From assembly GCF_020781835.1 (NCBI RefSeq), contig NZ_JAJGNJ010000006.1:186001-250000 (forward strand): a DNA stretch of 64,000 bases. The letters are read 5' to 3'. Position 1 is the first letter of the stretch; every line of letters starts with the position of its first letter. Position numbers and translations under genes: made by a program. Origin of the DNA: Microbacterium testaceum. Its GTDB lineage: Bacteria; Actinomycetota; Actinomycetes; Actinomycetales; Microbacteriaceae. This document shows positions 51,387-61,455 of the stretch, piece by piece. The notes beneath the pieces were generated by a model. It was not told where the DNA came from. It did no database searches and saw nothing but the letters and a program-made list of their open reading frames with translations.

Positions 51387-52305
51387 AACGGATCCTCGGG
51401 TCGAGCAGACCGTAGAGCAGATCAACCACGAGGTTGATCAGCACGTAGAAGACGACGAAGACCGTCACGAAGGACACGACGGTCGGCCCCTCCTGGCGGA
51501 TGGTCGCCTGGTAGAGGGTGCCGCCGACACCGGGAATGGCGAAGATGCCCTCGGTGACCGTGGCACCGACCATCAGCACGCCGAAGTTCGTCGCGCTGTT
51601 GGTGATCACGGGGATGAGCGAGTTGCGCAGCACGTGGACGGGGATGACGCGGCGACGCGGCAGGCCCTTGCTGTATGCGGTGCGCACCCAGTCCTGGTTC
51701 AACGTGTCGATGACCGACGCGCGAGTCAGGCGCATGCTCGTCGCATAGAGGCTGAAGCCCAGGACGAGCGCGGGAAGCCACAGATCGCCCCAGCCGTTCT
51801 GACCGCCCACGGTGGCGCGGAACCATCCGAACTGGATCGCCAGGAAGTACTGCGCGAGGAACGCGAGCACGAAGACCGGGACCGCGACGAACACGAGCGC
51901 GACGATCAGCGAGACGTTGTCGAAGATCTTGCCCTTGCGCAGCGCCGAGACGGTGCCGATGATGATCGCCAGCGTCAGCTCGATCGCGATCGCCATGACG
52001 GCCAGGCGCAGTGTGACGGGGATCGCGCGAGCGAGGATGTCGTTCACACTCTGGCCGGAGAAACTCACGCCGAAGTCGCCCTGCAGGACGCCGGTGATGT
52101 AGTAGAAGTACTGAACGATGAATGGTTCGTTCAGGTGGTATTGCTCCCTGATCTGCTCCAGCAGGGTCGGGTTCGGGGTCCGGTCGCCGAACAGTGCCAG
52201 GATCGGGTCTCCCGGCATGGCGAAGACCATGAAATAGATCAGCAGCGTCGCACCGAAGAACACCGGTATGACCTGCAGGAGTCGTCTGAGGATGTAATAG
52301 CCCAC
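51376..52305 (-). CDS. ABC transporter permease, DppB-type, operon 2
   Basis: 309 residues from GTG 52305; a GGGAGA ribosome site decides this start although the frame is open to 52386. Starts VGYYILRRLLQVIPVFFGAT, six helices, EAA loop RTAYSKGLPRRRVIPVHVLRN. It follows the operon-2 binding protein across a 149-base gap with two hairpins. Confidence 0.92.
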   Translation of the reverse strand: MGYYILRRLLQVIPVFFGATLLIYFMVFAMPGDPILALFGDRTPNPTLLEQIREQYHLNEPFIVQYFYYITGVLQGDFGVSFSGQSVNDILARAIPVTLRLAVMAIAIELTLAIIIGTVSALRKGKIFDNVSLIVALVFVAVPVFVLAFLAQYFLAIQFGWFRATVGGQNGWGDLWLPALVLGFSLYATSMRLTRASVIDTLNQDWVRTAYSKGLPRRRVIPVHVLRNSLIPVITNSATNFGVLMVGATVTEGIFAIPGVGGTLYQATIRQEGPTVVSFVTVFVVFYVLINLVVDLLYGLLDPRIRYAK

Positions 52306-52358
52306 CCTCGTCTCCCTTCGGGGAATGGATGGATGCCTCGGATGTGGCACCGCACGAA

Positions 52359-52434
52359 AGCCGTGCACCGCCGATGAGCAGTGCACGGCTGGAACACACC
52401 ACGCGAGGCGGTGACGGGTACGTCACCGCCTCGC
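52359..52434 (-). terminator. Tandem hairpins between operon-2 binding protein and permease
   Basis: Hairpin 1: 10-bp arms 52359-52368 and 52381-52390. Hairpin 2: 13-bp arms 52403-52415 and 52422-52434. They lie 20-96 bases behind the binding-protein stop and probably cause partial termination or 3'-end protection, allowing more binding protein than permease (a known pattern; inference here). Confidence 0.65.
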
Positions 52435-52454
52435 GGGTGAGTGATCAGGCGATG

Positions 52455-54077
52455 TTAGCCGACCTTGGTGATCTCGTGGAACAGCGGCACCGAGTTCCAA
52501 CCGAACTCGACGTTCTGAACCGTCTCGGCGTAGCCACCGGTGACGTTCGAGTACCACAGCGGGATGGCGGGCAGGTCCTTGAACAGGACGGTCTGCGCCT
52601 CGCCGAAGAGGCGGTTGGCCTCCTCGAGGTCGGTCGAGGAGATGCCCTCGGCCAGCAGACGGTCGAACTCCGCGCTGGAGTAGTCACCGTCGTTCGAGCC
52701 CGCGTTGGTCGCGTAGAGCGGTCCGAGGAAGTTGTACAGACCGGGGTAGTCGGCCTGCCAACCGCTGCGGAACGGGGTGGTGATCGAGTCGTTGTTCACC
52801 TGGGCGCGCAGCTCGGCGAAGGTCGGGTAGGGAGCGCCCGACGCCTCGATGCCGAGGGTGGTCGCGAGCTGGTTCGACACGGCGTCGACCCACTGGTCGT
52901 GTCCACCGTCGGCGTTGTACGCGATCTGGAACGAACCGGTCCACGGCGCGATGGCGTCGGCCTGAGCCCACAGCTCCTTGGCCTTCTCGGGGTCGAACTC
53001 GAGAACGTCCGAGCCCTCGAGGTCGTCCGACCAGCCGTCGATGACGGGCGAGGTGAAGTCGGTGGCGGGGGTGCGGGTGCCCTGGAAGATCGTCGAGGTG
53101 ATCTCCTCACGGTTGATCGCGTGCGAGATCGCGGCGCGGCGCAGCTCGCCCTCTTCGCCCGAGAAGTGCTCGAGGCGTCCGGGGATCGTGAACGACTGGA
53201 AGACAGCGGCGGGCTGGTTGACCGCGCGGTCGCCGAGGTCGGACTCGAAGCTGGCGAGAGCGGACGGCGGCACGGCGTCGAGGACGTCGAGCTCGCCACC
53301 GAGCAGCGCAGCGTAGGCGGCGTCCTGCGAGGCGTAGAACGAGATCGTCAGGCCGCCGTTCTGTGCCTGACGAACGCCCTGGTAGTCCTCGTTCTTGACG
53401 AGGTCGATCTGGACGTTGTGCTGCCAGGCGCCCTCGCTGGCGAGCTTGTAGGGACCGTTTCCGATCGGGTTCTCACCGAAGGCGTCCATGTCGTCGAAAG
53501 CGACATCGGGCAGCGGGTAGTACGCCGAGTAGCCCAGGCGGAGTGCGAAGTCGGACGCGGGCTTGTTCAGCGCGATCGTGAAGGTGTAGTCATCGACCTG
53601 CTGCAGACCGGTGAGCTCGCTGTCCTCGTCGTAGCTGAAGCCGACGATGTCCTCGAAGAAGTAGCTGTTGTACTGCTCGTTCGAGGCGAGAGCCCCGTAG
53701 TTCCACGCCTTGATGAAGTTGTCGGCGGTGACCTCTTCACCGTCGCTGAAGGTCTGGCCTTCCTTGATCTTGACGGTCAGGTTCTGCGGGTCGTTGACCG
53801 TGATCTCCTCGGCCATGTCGTTCACCGGTGCGCCGTCGGCCTCGTACGAGACCAGACCGGCGAAGATGGCGTCGAGGATCTTGCCACCGCCGACCTCGTT
53901 CGTCGCGGTCGGGATCAACGGGTTCTCGGGCTCCGAGCCGTTGGTGGTGATGATGGCCGTGGCGTCGGCCGAGCCGGCGTCACCCGAGTCGTCGCCGCCT
54001 GCCGAGCAGCCGGCGAGCGCGAGCCCGGCGACACCCAGCAGAGCGAGACTGGTGAGGGCAATCTTGTTGCGCTTCAC
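52455..54077 (-). CDS. Peptide-type ABC transporter substrate-binding lipoprotein, operon 2 (first gene)
   Basis: 540 residues from GTG 54077 with GGAGGA in ideal position. Signal peptide with lipobox L-A-G-C (Cys24) and a Gly/Asp/Ser-rich linker. Family 5 binding protein of the OppA/DppA type (ENPIGNGPYKL, TISFYASQDAAYAALLGGELDV). It resembles OppA-like proteins of lactobacteria and actinobacteria and likely binds peptides. A TAGGGT -10 candidate (54166-54171) leaves a leader of about 80 nt. Confidence 0.92.
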   Translation of the reverse strand: MKRNKIALTSLALLGVAGLALAGCSAGGDDSGDAGSADATAIITTNGSEPENPLIPTATNEVGGGKILDAIFAGLVSYEADGAPVNDMAEEITVNDPQNLTVKIKEGQTFSDGEEVTADNFIKAWNYGALASNEQYNSYFFEDIVGFSYDEDSELTGLQQVDDYTFTIALNKPASDFALRLGYSAYYPLPDVAFDDMDAFGENPIGNGPYKLASEGAWQHNVQIDLVKNEDYQGVRQAQNGGLTISFYASQDAAYAALLGGELDVLDAVPPSALASFESDLGDRAVNQPAAVFQSFTIPGRLEHFSGEEGELRRAAISHAINREEITSTIFQGTRTPATDFTSPVIDGWSDDLEGSDVLEFDPEKAKELWAQADAIAPWTGSFQIAYNADGGHDQWVDAVSNQLATTLGIEASGAPYPTFAELRAQVNNDSITTPFRSGWQADYPGLYNFLGPLYATNAGSNDGDYSSAEFDRLLAEGISSTDLEEANRLFGEAQTVLFKDLPAIPLWYSNVTGGYAETVQNVEFGWNSVPLFHEITKVG

Positions 54078-54203
54078 AGTTCCTCCAGGGAAGGGAATGA
54101 AGCCCGTCCGGAGCGTGAACACGGGTCGTGAACTATCGCACGCCTCCGGGGGGCAGGATAGGAACACCCTAGGCAACATGAACGTCCTGCTTCTCATCGC
54201 GGG

Positions 54204-54220
54204 CAGAACCGTTACAAAGG
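54204..54220 (-). promoter_or_regulatory. ABC operon 2 upstream element CTTTGTAACGG
   Basis: Minus-strand CTTTGTAACGG occupies 54219 to 54209, 38 nt before the TAGGGT box. One base differs from the word before operon 1, and the distance differs by 11 nt, about one DNA turn. Confidence 0.5.
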
Positions 54221-54240
54221 CTTTACTCGGGAGGCCTCGA

Positions 54241-55098
54241 ATGTGGCAAAGTGATCCACCGCCGAAAACCGTGAGCCACGGCCCTTCGGGACGCCCCGCG
54301 TCCGATCGTTTCGCGCGGCATCGCCTCGCGTGGGAGATCGTGCTCGTGCTTCTGGTCAGTGTCGGGCAGTCCGCGATCTACTCCGTCGTGTCGTTCGTCC
54401 GTGCCGCCACGCGCGCGCCGATCTCCCAGCAGCAGACTCAGCTGAACCCTTCTCGCAGCGCCGAACCGTTCTGGGACGCGCTGTACCAGTCCCTCGACAT
54501 CTTCTTCTCGCTCGCGCTGGTCGCTCTCGCCCTGTACCTGCTGTGGGAGCCGGCCGACAACGCGCTGCGCCGCATGGGGCTGGACTTCCGCCGGTTCGGG
54601 TCCGATCTCGGCAGAGGGGCGGCGCTCGTCGCCCTCATCGGAGTCCCCGGCATCGGCGTGTACGCCGTGGGTCGGATGCTGGGTCAGAGCATCACCGTGG
54701 TGCCCGCGCCACTGGACTCGTCCTGGTGGGTGATCGCGCTCCTGATCCTCGCGGCGCTGCGCGCGGGTCTCACCGAGGAGGTGATCTTCCTCGGGTATCT
54801 GTTCGATCGGCTGCGGCGACTGGGGTGGTCGTGGACGTGGATCATCGTCTCGACCGCCCTCCTCCGCGGCAGCTACCACCTCTACCAGGGCTGGCCGTCC
54901 GCCCTCGGCAACGTTGTGATGGGCCTGGTGTTCGGGTGGTGCTACAAGCGATGGGGACGGGTCATGCCGCTGGTCGTGGCGCATACCCTCATCGACATCG
55001 TCGCGTTCGTCGGCTACCCGCTGGCGGCAGCGTGGTGGCCCGGTGTCTTCGCTCCCCCGTCGCCCACCCCCGCTCCGACGGCGACCCCGACCCCGTGA
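54241..55098 (+). CDS. CPBP-family intramembrane metalloprotease
   Basis: 285 residues from ATG 54241, chosen over upstream starts for its GGGAGG ribosome site. Eight or so helices. CPBP/Abi motifs: TEEVIFLGYLF (catalytic Glu pair; the usual Arg is Leu), GSYHLYQGW (His) and VVAHTLIDIVAF (His). Ends in a Pro/Thr/Ala-rich tail. Family members process membrane proteins or give bacteriocin self-immunity; no bacteriocin gene is seen. Divergent from ABC operon 2, sharing the control region. Confidence 0.85.
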   Translation: MWQSDPPPKTVSHGPSGRPASDRFARHRLAWEIVLVLLVSVGQSAIYSVVSFVRAATRAPISQQQTQLNPSRSAEPFWDALYQSLDIFFSLALVALALYLLWEPADNALRRMGLDFRRFGSDLGRGAALVALIGVPGIGVYAVGRMLGQSITVVPAPLDSSWWVIALLILAALRAGLTEEVIFLGYLFDRLRRLGWSWTWIIVSTALLRGSYHLYQGWPSALGNVVMGLVFGWCYKRWGRVMPLVVAHTLIDIVAFVGYPLAAAWWPGVFAPPSPTPAPTATPTP

Positions 55099-55116
55099 CG
55101 CGATGTGCACCCGGGC

Positions 55117-56853
55117 TCACGGCTCCGGCGGCGACCAGGTCCAGAACGACGGCGGCACGCCGTTCGGTTCGGAGGTGTAGGTGACTCCGCCCACGCCCTT
55201 GGCCACGGCGATCGCACCGGTCCGCTCGAGAAGCGGCACACCGGCGTAGGCGGCGAACAGCGCCCGATCGATCTCCGTGGCGCGCGCGAGCACGTCCACC
55301 GGATCGGTGTCGCGGGTCATCTCGCGGAAGGTCTTCTCGGCCTCGACGGTCGTGACCCCCTCGGCGAGCCGGTCGCGCGCCGACCGGTAGAGGCTCTCGT
55401 CCTCGCCCACCCAGGCGAGGGTGGCATCCGGAACCTCGTCGGCGGCCACGGCGCGCACGGCGATGCCCGCCTCGGCGCCCATCGTGATCATCCGAGCGAA
55501 GACGGCCGCCGAGATCTCGTCGGTGGGGTCGTGGGCGACGCGCAAGACGGCCGGACGATCGTCGAGAGCTGAGCGCGCGGCACCGGGATCACTTCCCGTA
55601 CCCGGTGCGCCGTTGCCTGCGACGAGGTCGGTGTAGGTCTGACCGGTGGCGGGCGAGGAGAGGAACGACTGCAGCGGGCGGGCGTCGCTTCGCTCCTCGC
55701 CCAGGAGCTCCCGCACGATCTCGTCGCGGTCCAGCGACAGCGTGACGGCCTGACGCAGCGCGTCGGAGGTGGTGTCGGCGAATCGCAGTTGCAGTGTCTC
55801 TGCCGTGGGTCCGGTCAGCACGGACACGTCGGCGTCGGCGAGCGCCTCGAGGTCACCGGCATCGGGATCCCCGATGTTGGCGATATCGACCTCGCCGGCT
55901 GCCACCGCCGCGACCTGTGCCGCCCGGTCCGGGAAGAAGCGCACGGTCAGTCCCTCCAGGCCCGGGTAGTGCCCGCCCTGGTAGTCGTCGCGACGGATGA
56001 GCGTGAGCGAGGAGCTCGTCGCTTCGCCGACCCTCCACGGACCGGACGCGACAGCCGCCGACGGGTCCAGCGTCCCGTCCGGCGCAGCGTCGAACCCGGT
56101 GTTCCAGGCGGCGGCCGCAGCAGCCAGCACGGGGTTGGGGGCGACCGGGGCGGTCGGATCGCCCTCGGGCGTGGTCAGGATCGCCGTCATGAGATCGCGG
56201 ACGCTCACGCCGGCCTTCGCGGCGACGACGTGGACGGGCCGGTCGAGCAGCCACTGGCGGTTCCAGTCGGCGAACGGCTCGTCGTAGGTGAGCGTCAGCG
56301 TGTCGGATGCTCGATCGAGCGTGGGGCGCGAGGTCCGCGCGTTCGGGTCGATCGGTCCCGACGTCTCGAAATAGCGCGTGCCGGAGACGACCGCGCCGGC
56401 CTCGTCGTAGGTCGCGTCGTCGAAGTAGTGGGACGACACGGCCCAGCCGAACAGGAGATCGTCCAGGGTGATGGGGGTGCCATCCGACCACACGCGATCG
56501 GGGAACAGCTCGTAGCTCACCGTGAGCGGGTCGCCCTCGATGCGCGTGATGCGGCCGAGACCGTCGTTCGGGACGACCTGCAGGGTCCCGTCGAGCGAAC
56601 CCAGGTGTTCGTCGATCAGCGCCGAGACGGCTCGGTTGGCGGGCGTGTCACCGTGCACCGTGGCGGAGTTGAAGCTGGTGGGGGTTCCCACCACGCCGAC
56701 GGTCAGCGTCGTGGGGGCGGGAGACTCCTGGGCCGGAGCCGGCTCGGGAGCCGTGCATCCGGTCAGGGCGATGGCCGCGGCCACGGTCAAGGCGACCAGC
56801 CCGGCGGAGCGGCGTCGCGGTGTCGAGGTCTGCTGGTACTGCCCGAGGTGCAC
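55117..56853 (-). CDS. Orphan peptide-type substrate-binding lipoprotein
   Basis: 578 residues from GTG 56853. Signal peptide after a longer charged N-terminus; lipobox L-T-G-C (Cys33). Family 5 binding-protein body, but shorter and more divergent than the two operon-borne ones. No permease or ATPase lies beside it, so it may feed one of the two neighbouring transporters or act as a peptide-responsive lipoprotein. A TAGGGT -10 box 6 nt ahead suggests a leaderless mRNA. Confidence 0.85.
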   Translation of the reverse strand: MHLGQYQQTSTPRRRSAGLVALTVAAAIALTGCTAPEPAPAQESPAPTTLTVGVVGTPTSFNSATVHGDTPANRAVSALIDEHLGSLDGTLQVVPNDGLGRITRIEGDPLTVSYELFPDRVWSDGTPITLDDLLFGWAVSSHYFDDATYDEAGAVVSGTRYFETSGPIDPNARTSRPTLDRASDTLTLTYDEPFADWNRQWLLDRPVHVVAAKAGVSVRDLMTAILTTPEGDPTAPVAPNPVLAAAAAAWNTGFDAAPDGTLDPSAAVASGPWRVGEATSSSLTLIRRDDYQGGHYPGLEGLTVRFFPDRAAQVAAVAAGEVDIANIGDPDAGDLEALADADVSVLTGPTAETLQLRFADTTSDALRQAVTLSLDRDEIVRELLGEERSDARPLQSFLSSPATGQTYTDLVAGNGAPGTGSDPGAARSALDDRPAVLRVAHDPTDEISAAVFARMITMGAEAGIAVRAVAADEVPDATLAWVGEDESLYRSARDRLAEGVTTVEAEKTFREMTRDTDPVDVLARATEIDRALFAAYAGVPLLERTGAIAVAKGVGGVTYTSEPNGVPPSFWTWSPPEP

Positions 56854-56859
56854 AGGGGC

Positions 56860-56865
56860 ACCCTA
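56860..56865 (-). promoter_or_regulatory. -10 box TAGGGT, leaderless start of orphan binding protein
   Basis: Minus-strand TAGGGT ends 6 nt before GTG 56853 with no ribosome site between. Confidence 0.45.
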
Positions 56866-56897
56866 TCCAATGCACCCTGGGGGTTCCCCGGCGCGCG

Positions 56898-56944
56898 CCG
56901 CGCTGACATCTCCCGTTCAGGATGCGCGGGAGATGTCAGCGCGG
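56898..56944. repeat. Long intergenic inverted repeat (18-bp perfect arms)
   Basis: Arms 56898-56915 and 56927-56944 pair perfectly over 18 bp with an 11-nt loop. It lies 50 bases behind the gcvP stop, so it may double as its terminator, but it has no T-tract and is longer than the other terminators here. Confidence 0.85.
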
Positions 56945-56993
56945 TGCGTCTCGCGGGAGCAGGCCCGAACGCCTTCGCCCCGGGAGCCGAGCG

Positions 56994-59873
56994 TTACGCG
57001 AAGGCCTCCGGCGGCGGGCAGGAGCACACGAGATTGCGATCGCCGTAGGCCTGATCGATGCGGCGGACCGGCGGCCAGTACTTCCCGCGCACCAGCGAGC
57101 GCTCCGGGTACACCGCCGTCTCCCGCGGATACGGGTGGGTCCACTCGTTCGCCACGGCCGCCTCCGCGGTGTGCGGGGCGTTCACGAGCGGGTTGTCGTC
57201 GGCGGGCCACTCCCCCGCGGCGACGGCGAGGGCCTCGTTCTTGATCGCGATCATGGCATCCACGAACCGGTCGAGCTCGGCGAGGTCTTCGCTCTCGGTC
57301 GGCTCCACCATCAAGGTGCCCGCGACCGGGAACGACATCGTCGGCGCGTGGAAGCCGTAGTCGATGAGTCGCTTGGCGACGTCGTCGACGGTGATCCCGG
57401 TCTGGTCCTTGAGCGGACGCAGGTCGAGGATGCACTCGTGCGCGACCAGTCCGCCCTCCCCGGCGTACAGCACCGGGTAGTGCGCGCGCAGACGGGCGGC
57501 GATGTAGTTCGCCGACAGCACGGCCGCGGCGGTCGCCTGACGCAGCCCCTCCGCTCCCATCATGCGCACATAGGCCCAGGAGATCGGCAGGATGCCGGCC
57601 GAGCCGTGCGGGGCCGCCGACACCGGGCCGCCGTCGAACACCCCGCCGGCATGGTCGGCGCGCTGCGAGAACGGGTGCGAGGGGAGGTATGGCGCGAGGT
57701 GCGCCTTCGCCGCCACGGGGCCGACACCCGGCCCGCCCCCGCCGTGCGGGATCGCGAAGGTCTTGTGGAGGTTCAGGTGCGACACGTCGCCGCCGAGGTC
57801 GCCGAAGCGGGCGAACCCGAGCAGTGCGTTGAGGTTCGCCCCGTCGACGTATACCTGGCCGCCGGCGTCGTGGACGGCCTGCGTGATCTCGAGCACGTCG
57901 TGCTCGTACACCCCGTGCGTCGAGGGGTACGTGATCATCAGAGCCGACAGCTCCTCCGCGTGCTGCGCGATCTTGGCGCGCAGATCGTCCAGGTCGACGT
58001 TGCCTGCCTCATCGCACGCGACCACGACGACGCGCATCCCGGCGAGGATCGCGGAGGCGGCGTTCGTGCCGTGCGCCGACGACGGGATGAGACACACCGT
58101 CCGCTGCGCGTCGCCGTTGGCGTGGTGGAACCCGCGGATCGCGAGGAGCCCGGCCAGTTCGCCCTGCGACCCCGCGTTCGGCTGGAGCGACACCGCGTCA
58201 TACCCGGTGACCTCGGCGAGCCAGCGCTCCAACTGCTCGATCATCGCGAGGTACCCGTGGACGTCGGCCTCCGGCGCGAACGGGTGCACCCGAGAGAACT
58301 CCGGCCACGAGATCGCGGCCATCTCCGTCGCGGCGTTCAGCTTCATCGTGCACGACCCGAGCGGGATCATGCCGCGGTCCAGCGCATAGTCGCGATCGGC
58401 GAGCGTCTTGAGGTAGCGCATCATCGCGGTCTCGCTGCGGTGCGCGTGGAAGACGGGGTGGGTGAGGTAGGCGTCCTCGCGGTGCAGGCGCGCGGGCACC
58501 CGGCGGAGGGCCTCACCCTCGGGCAGGGCCTCCGTGGGCAGCCCGAAGGACGCCACGATCGCGGCGACGTCGGCATCCGTCGTCGTCTCGTCGACCGCGA
58601 CGCCCACCGTGGCATCATCGACCCACAGCAGCTGGTAGCCGCGCTCACGGGCGCGGTCGACGACGTCCTGCGCGCGCCCGGGGACGTGCACGCGGACGGT
58701 GTCGAAGAACGCGTCCGCGGCGAGGTGCAGGTCGTACGCGACGAGAGCAGATGCCAGGGCATCGGCGGTCTGCGCGACCCGGGTCGCGATCGCGCGCAGC
58801 CCGTCGGGGCCGTGGTAGACGGCGTACATCGCCGCCATGACGGCCAGCAGCACCTGGGCCGTGCAGATGTTCGAGGTGGCCTTCTCGCGGCGGATGTGCT
58901 GCTCGCGCGTCTGCAGCGACAGTCGGTAGGCGGGGTTGCCCGCGGCATCCACCGAGACGCCCACGAGGCGCCCGGGCAGCTGGCGCTCGAGTCCGGCGCG
59001 CACGGCCATGTACCCCGCGTGCGGACCACCGAAGCCGAGCGGCACGCCGAAGCGCTGCGTCGTGCCCACGGCGACGTCGGCGCCGAGGGCGCCGGGCGAG
59101 CGGAGCAGGGTCAGCGCCAGGAGGTCGGCGGCGGCGACGACGAGACCGCCGTGCCGGTGAACCGCGGAGGCGACGTCGGAGAAGTCCCACACCCGTCCGG
59201 TGGCACCGGGGTACTGCACGAAGGCACCGAAGCTCTCGGGGACCTCGCCGTCGTACGTCGTCTCGACCAGTTGGATGCCGACGGCGGCGGCGCGGTGCGC
59301 GAGCAGCGCCTTGGTCTGCGGGAGCGCGTCGGCGTCGACGAGGAAGACGTCGGTCTTCACTTTGGACGCGCGGCGGGCGACGAGCATGCCCTCCACGACC
59401 GCGGTGGATTCGTCGAGCATCGAGGCGTTGGCGGTCGCGAGGCCCGTGAGGTCGGTGACCATGGTCTGGAAGTTGATGAGCGCTTCCAGGCGGCCCTGCG
59501 AGATCTCGGGCTGATACGGCGTGTAGGCGGTGTACCAGGACGGGTTCTCGAGGACGTTGCGCTGGATCACCGACGGGGTGAACGTGTCGTAGTACCCCAA
59601 CCCGATCATCGGCCGGGCGGACCGGTTGGCGGATGCCAGCTCGCGCAGTTCCGCGAGGGCTTCCGCCTCGGTCGCGGCGGGCGGCAGGTCGCTCGTCGCG
59701 CGGGGACGGACGTGGATGGATGCCGGGACGGCGGTCTGGACGAGCTGCTCGACGCTGTCGTACCCGACGACCTCGAGCATGCGGGCGCGGTCGTGGGCGT
59801 CGATGCCGATGTGGCGATCGGTGAAGGCGGCGGGCGCCGCGGCATCCGTGCGGGGGGCGGTGGCCAGGCTCAT
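56994..59873 (-). CDS. gcvP: Glycine dehydrogenase (decarboxylating), glycine cleavage P protein
   Basis: 959 residues from ATG 59873, the single-chain form with both halves fused. N-terminal [17 protein letters not shown], central [11 protein letters not shown], and the PLP lysine in [18 protein letters not shown]. It decarboxylates glycine and passes the aminomethyl group to lipoyl-GcvH. The start overlaps the gcvH stop (ATGA), the last gene of a fully coupled operon. Confidence 0.96.
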   Translation of the reverse strand: MSLATAPRTDAAAPAAFTDRHIGIDAHDRARMLEVVGYDSVEQLVQTAVPASIHVRPRATSDLPPAATEAEALAELRELASANRSARPMIGLGYYDTFTPSVIQRNVLENPSWYTAYTPYQPEISQGRLEALINFQTMVTDLTGLATANASMLDESTAVVEGMLVARRASKVKTDVFLVDADALPQTKALLAHRAAAVGIQLVETTYDGEVPESFGAFVQYPGATGRVWDFSDVASAVHRHGGLVVAAADLLALTLLRSPGALGADVAVGTTQRFGVPLGFGGPHAGYMAVRAGLERQLPGRLVGVSVDAAGNPAYRLSLQTREQHIRREKATSNICTAQVLLAVMAAMYAVYHGPDGLRAIATRVAQTADALASALVAYDLHLAADAFFDTVRVHVPGRAQDVVDRARERGYQLLWVDDATVGVAVDETTTDADVAAIVASFGLPTEALPEGEALRRVPARLHREDAYLTHPVFHAHRSETAMMRYLKTLADRDYALDRGMIPLGSCTMKLNAATEMAAISWPEFSRVHPFAPEADVHGYLAMIEQLERWLAEVTGYDAVSLQPNAGSQGELAGLLAIRGFHHANGDAQRTVCLIPSSAHGTNAASAILAGMRVVVVACDEAGNVDLDDLRAKIAQHAEELSALMITYPSTHGVYEHDVLEITQAVHDAGGQVYVDGANLNALLGFARFGDLGGDVSHLNLHKTFAIPHGGGGPGVGPVAAKAHLAPYLPSHPFSQRADHAGGVFDGGPVSAAPHGSAGILPISWAYVRMMGAEGLRQATAAAVLSANYIAARLRAHYPVLYAGEGGLVAHECILDLRPLKDQTGITVDDVAKRLIDYGFHAPTMSFPVAGTLMVEPTESEDLAELDRFVDAMIAIKNEALAVAAGEWPADDNPLVNAPHTAEAAVANEWTHPYPRETAVYPERSLVRGKYWPPVRRIDQAYGDRNLVCSCPPPEAFA

Positions 59874-60244
59874 GCGGTGAGGTCCTCGTATGCGGCGCGG
59901 TCGAGGAGGTCGCCGGGCAGATCGCCCTCGAGACGGATCTTGACGAGCCACCCCTCGCCGAAGGGATCGGCGTTGACGAGCGACGGGTCGTCGACGACGG
60001 CGTCGTTGACCTCGACGACCGTGCCGTCGAGGGGGGCGTAGAGCTCGCCCACCGACTTGGTGGACTCGATCTCGCCGCAGACGTCGCCGGCGGTGACCGC
60101 GGAGTCGGCGGCGGGGAGGTCGACGAAGACGACGTCACCGAGCTTCTCGGCGGCGAAGTCGGTGATGCCCACGGTGGCGACGTCGCCGTCGACGGCGATC
60201 CATTCGTGCTCGGAGGTGTAGCGGAGAGCGGTCAGGTCGGTCAT
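59870..60244 (-). CDS. gcvH: Glycine cleavage H protein
   Basis: 124 residues from ATG 60244. Lipoyl lysine Lys63 in [11 protein letters not shown], the diagnostic motif. Carries the aminomethyl group between GcvP and GcvT. Both ends overlap neighbouring genes by ATGA. Confidence 0.96.
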   Translation of the reverse strand: MTDLTALRYTSEHEWIAVDGDVATVGITDFAAEKLGDVVFVDLPAADSAVTAGDVCGEIESTKSVGELYAPLDGTVVEVNDAVVDDPSLVNADPFGEGWLVKIRLEGDLPGDLLDRAAYEDLTA

Positions 60245-61428
60245 GCGTTCCTCCGGTAGAAGGGAAGGGGGGTGACGGTCGCGGGGATGCGTGTTCCGCG
60301 CACGTCGATGGTCAGGGTGGTGCCGGGCTCGGCCGAGGCCGGGGAGACGTATGCCATCGCGACGGGGTAGCCGAGGGTCGGGCTGAGTGCGCCGCTGGTG
60401 ATCTCGCCGACGACGTCGTCCCCGTCGAGCACGGGGTATCCGGCGCGGCCCGCGCGCCTGCCCTCGGAGACGAGCCCCACGAGCACCGGAGCGTCGGCGG
60501 GTCGCGACATCAGCCCGTCTTTGCCGACGAACGCGGTCTTGTCGGCGGAAACGACGCGGCCGAGTCCCGCCTGCGCGGGCGTCACATCCCGCGAGAGTTC
60601 GTGTCCGTAGAGCGGCATACCGGCCTCGAGTCGCAGAGTGTCGCGCGCGGCGAGACCGCACGGGACGAGCCCCTCCGACGCTCCGGCCGCCAGCAGCGCA
60701 TCCCACAGGTCAGCGGCCCGCTTCACCGAGACGAGCAGCTCGTACCCGTCCTCGCCGGTGTAGCCGGTGCGGGCGATGAAGAGCGAATCCCCGTCGAACG
60801 TGCCCTCCGTGAAGGCGTAGTAGCCGAGCTCGTCGAGCGGAGTGCTGAGGATCGTGATCTCGGCGATGGACTCGAGGATGCCGCGGGCCCTCGGTCCCTG
60901 CAGAGCGACGAGGGCGACGGAGTCGGTCACGTCCTCCACGAGGGGGGCGTGACCGCCCGACGACACCGCGTACTCGCCGCCCGGGGGCGGGCCGTCGACG
61001 GACGCCTGGGCCGTCGACCACGTCGAGCGCGCCCGTTCGAAGGCTGCGGCGACCGCGTCTCGGTTGCTCGCGTTCGCGATGACGAGGTAGTGCTGCTCGC
61101 CGGTGCGGTAGACGATGACGTCGTCGACGATGCCGCCCGACTCGGCGAGGACGAGGGAGTACTTGGCCTTGCCGATCCGCATCGCCGACACGCGGCCGGC
61201 CAGGACGTAGTCGAGGAAGTCGGCCGCGCGTCCGTCGCGGACCCAGAACTCGGCCATGTGCGAGATGTCGAAGAGCCCGGCGGCCTCACGCACCGCGCGG
61301 TGCTCGGCGAGGTCGGAGGTGTACCGCACAGGCATGTTCCACCCACCGAAGTCGGTGAACGAGGCGCCGAGGGCCTCGTGCCGATCGTGCAAGGGCGACG
61401 AGCGCGGTGGAGCGGGGGTGTCGGTCAT
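60241..61428 (-). CDS. gcvT: Aminomethyltransferase, glycine cleavage T protein
   Basis: 395 residues from ATG 61428. GGWNMPVRY near the N-terminus, [24 protein letters not shown] and [19 protein letters not shown] mark GcvT. It transfers the methylene unit to tetrahydrofolate and releases ammonia. First gene of gcvTHP; the leader carries a tandem glycine riboswitch. No strong ribosome site is seen before the ATG, consistent with control in the leader. Confidence 0.95.
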   Translation of the reverse strand: MTDTPAPPRSSPLHDRHEALGASFTDFGGWNMPVRYTSDLAEHRAVREAAGLFDISHMAEFWVRDGRAADFLDYVLAGRVSAMRIGKAKYSLVLAESGGIVDDVIVYRTGEQHYLVIANASNRDAVAAAFERARSTWSTAQASVDGPPPGGEYAVSSGGHAPLVEDVTDSVALVALQGPRARGILESIAEITILSTPLDELGYYAFTEGTFDGDSLFIARTGYTGEDGYELLVSVKRAADLWDALLAAGASEGLVPCGLAARDTLRLEAGMPLYGHELSRDVTPAQAGLGRVVSADKTAFVGKDGLMSRPADAPVLVGLVSEGRRAGRAGYPVLDGDDVVGEITSGALSPTLGYPVAMAYVSPASAEPGTTLTIDVRGTRIPATVTPLPFYRRNA

Positions 61429-61455
61429 GAGTTCTGCCGTTCGCGAGGACGGTCA

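Noticed and set aside
54241..55098. Bacteriocin immunity protein
   Set aside because: CPBP proteins can serve this role, but no bacteriocin structural gene or exporter is nearby.
56922..60041. A 1039-codon plus-strand open frame
   Set aside because: Opposite gcvP and gcvH; a composition artefact of GC-rich third positions.
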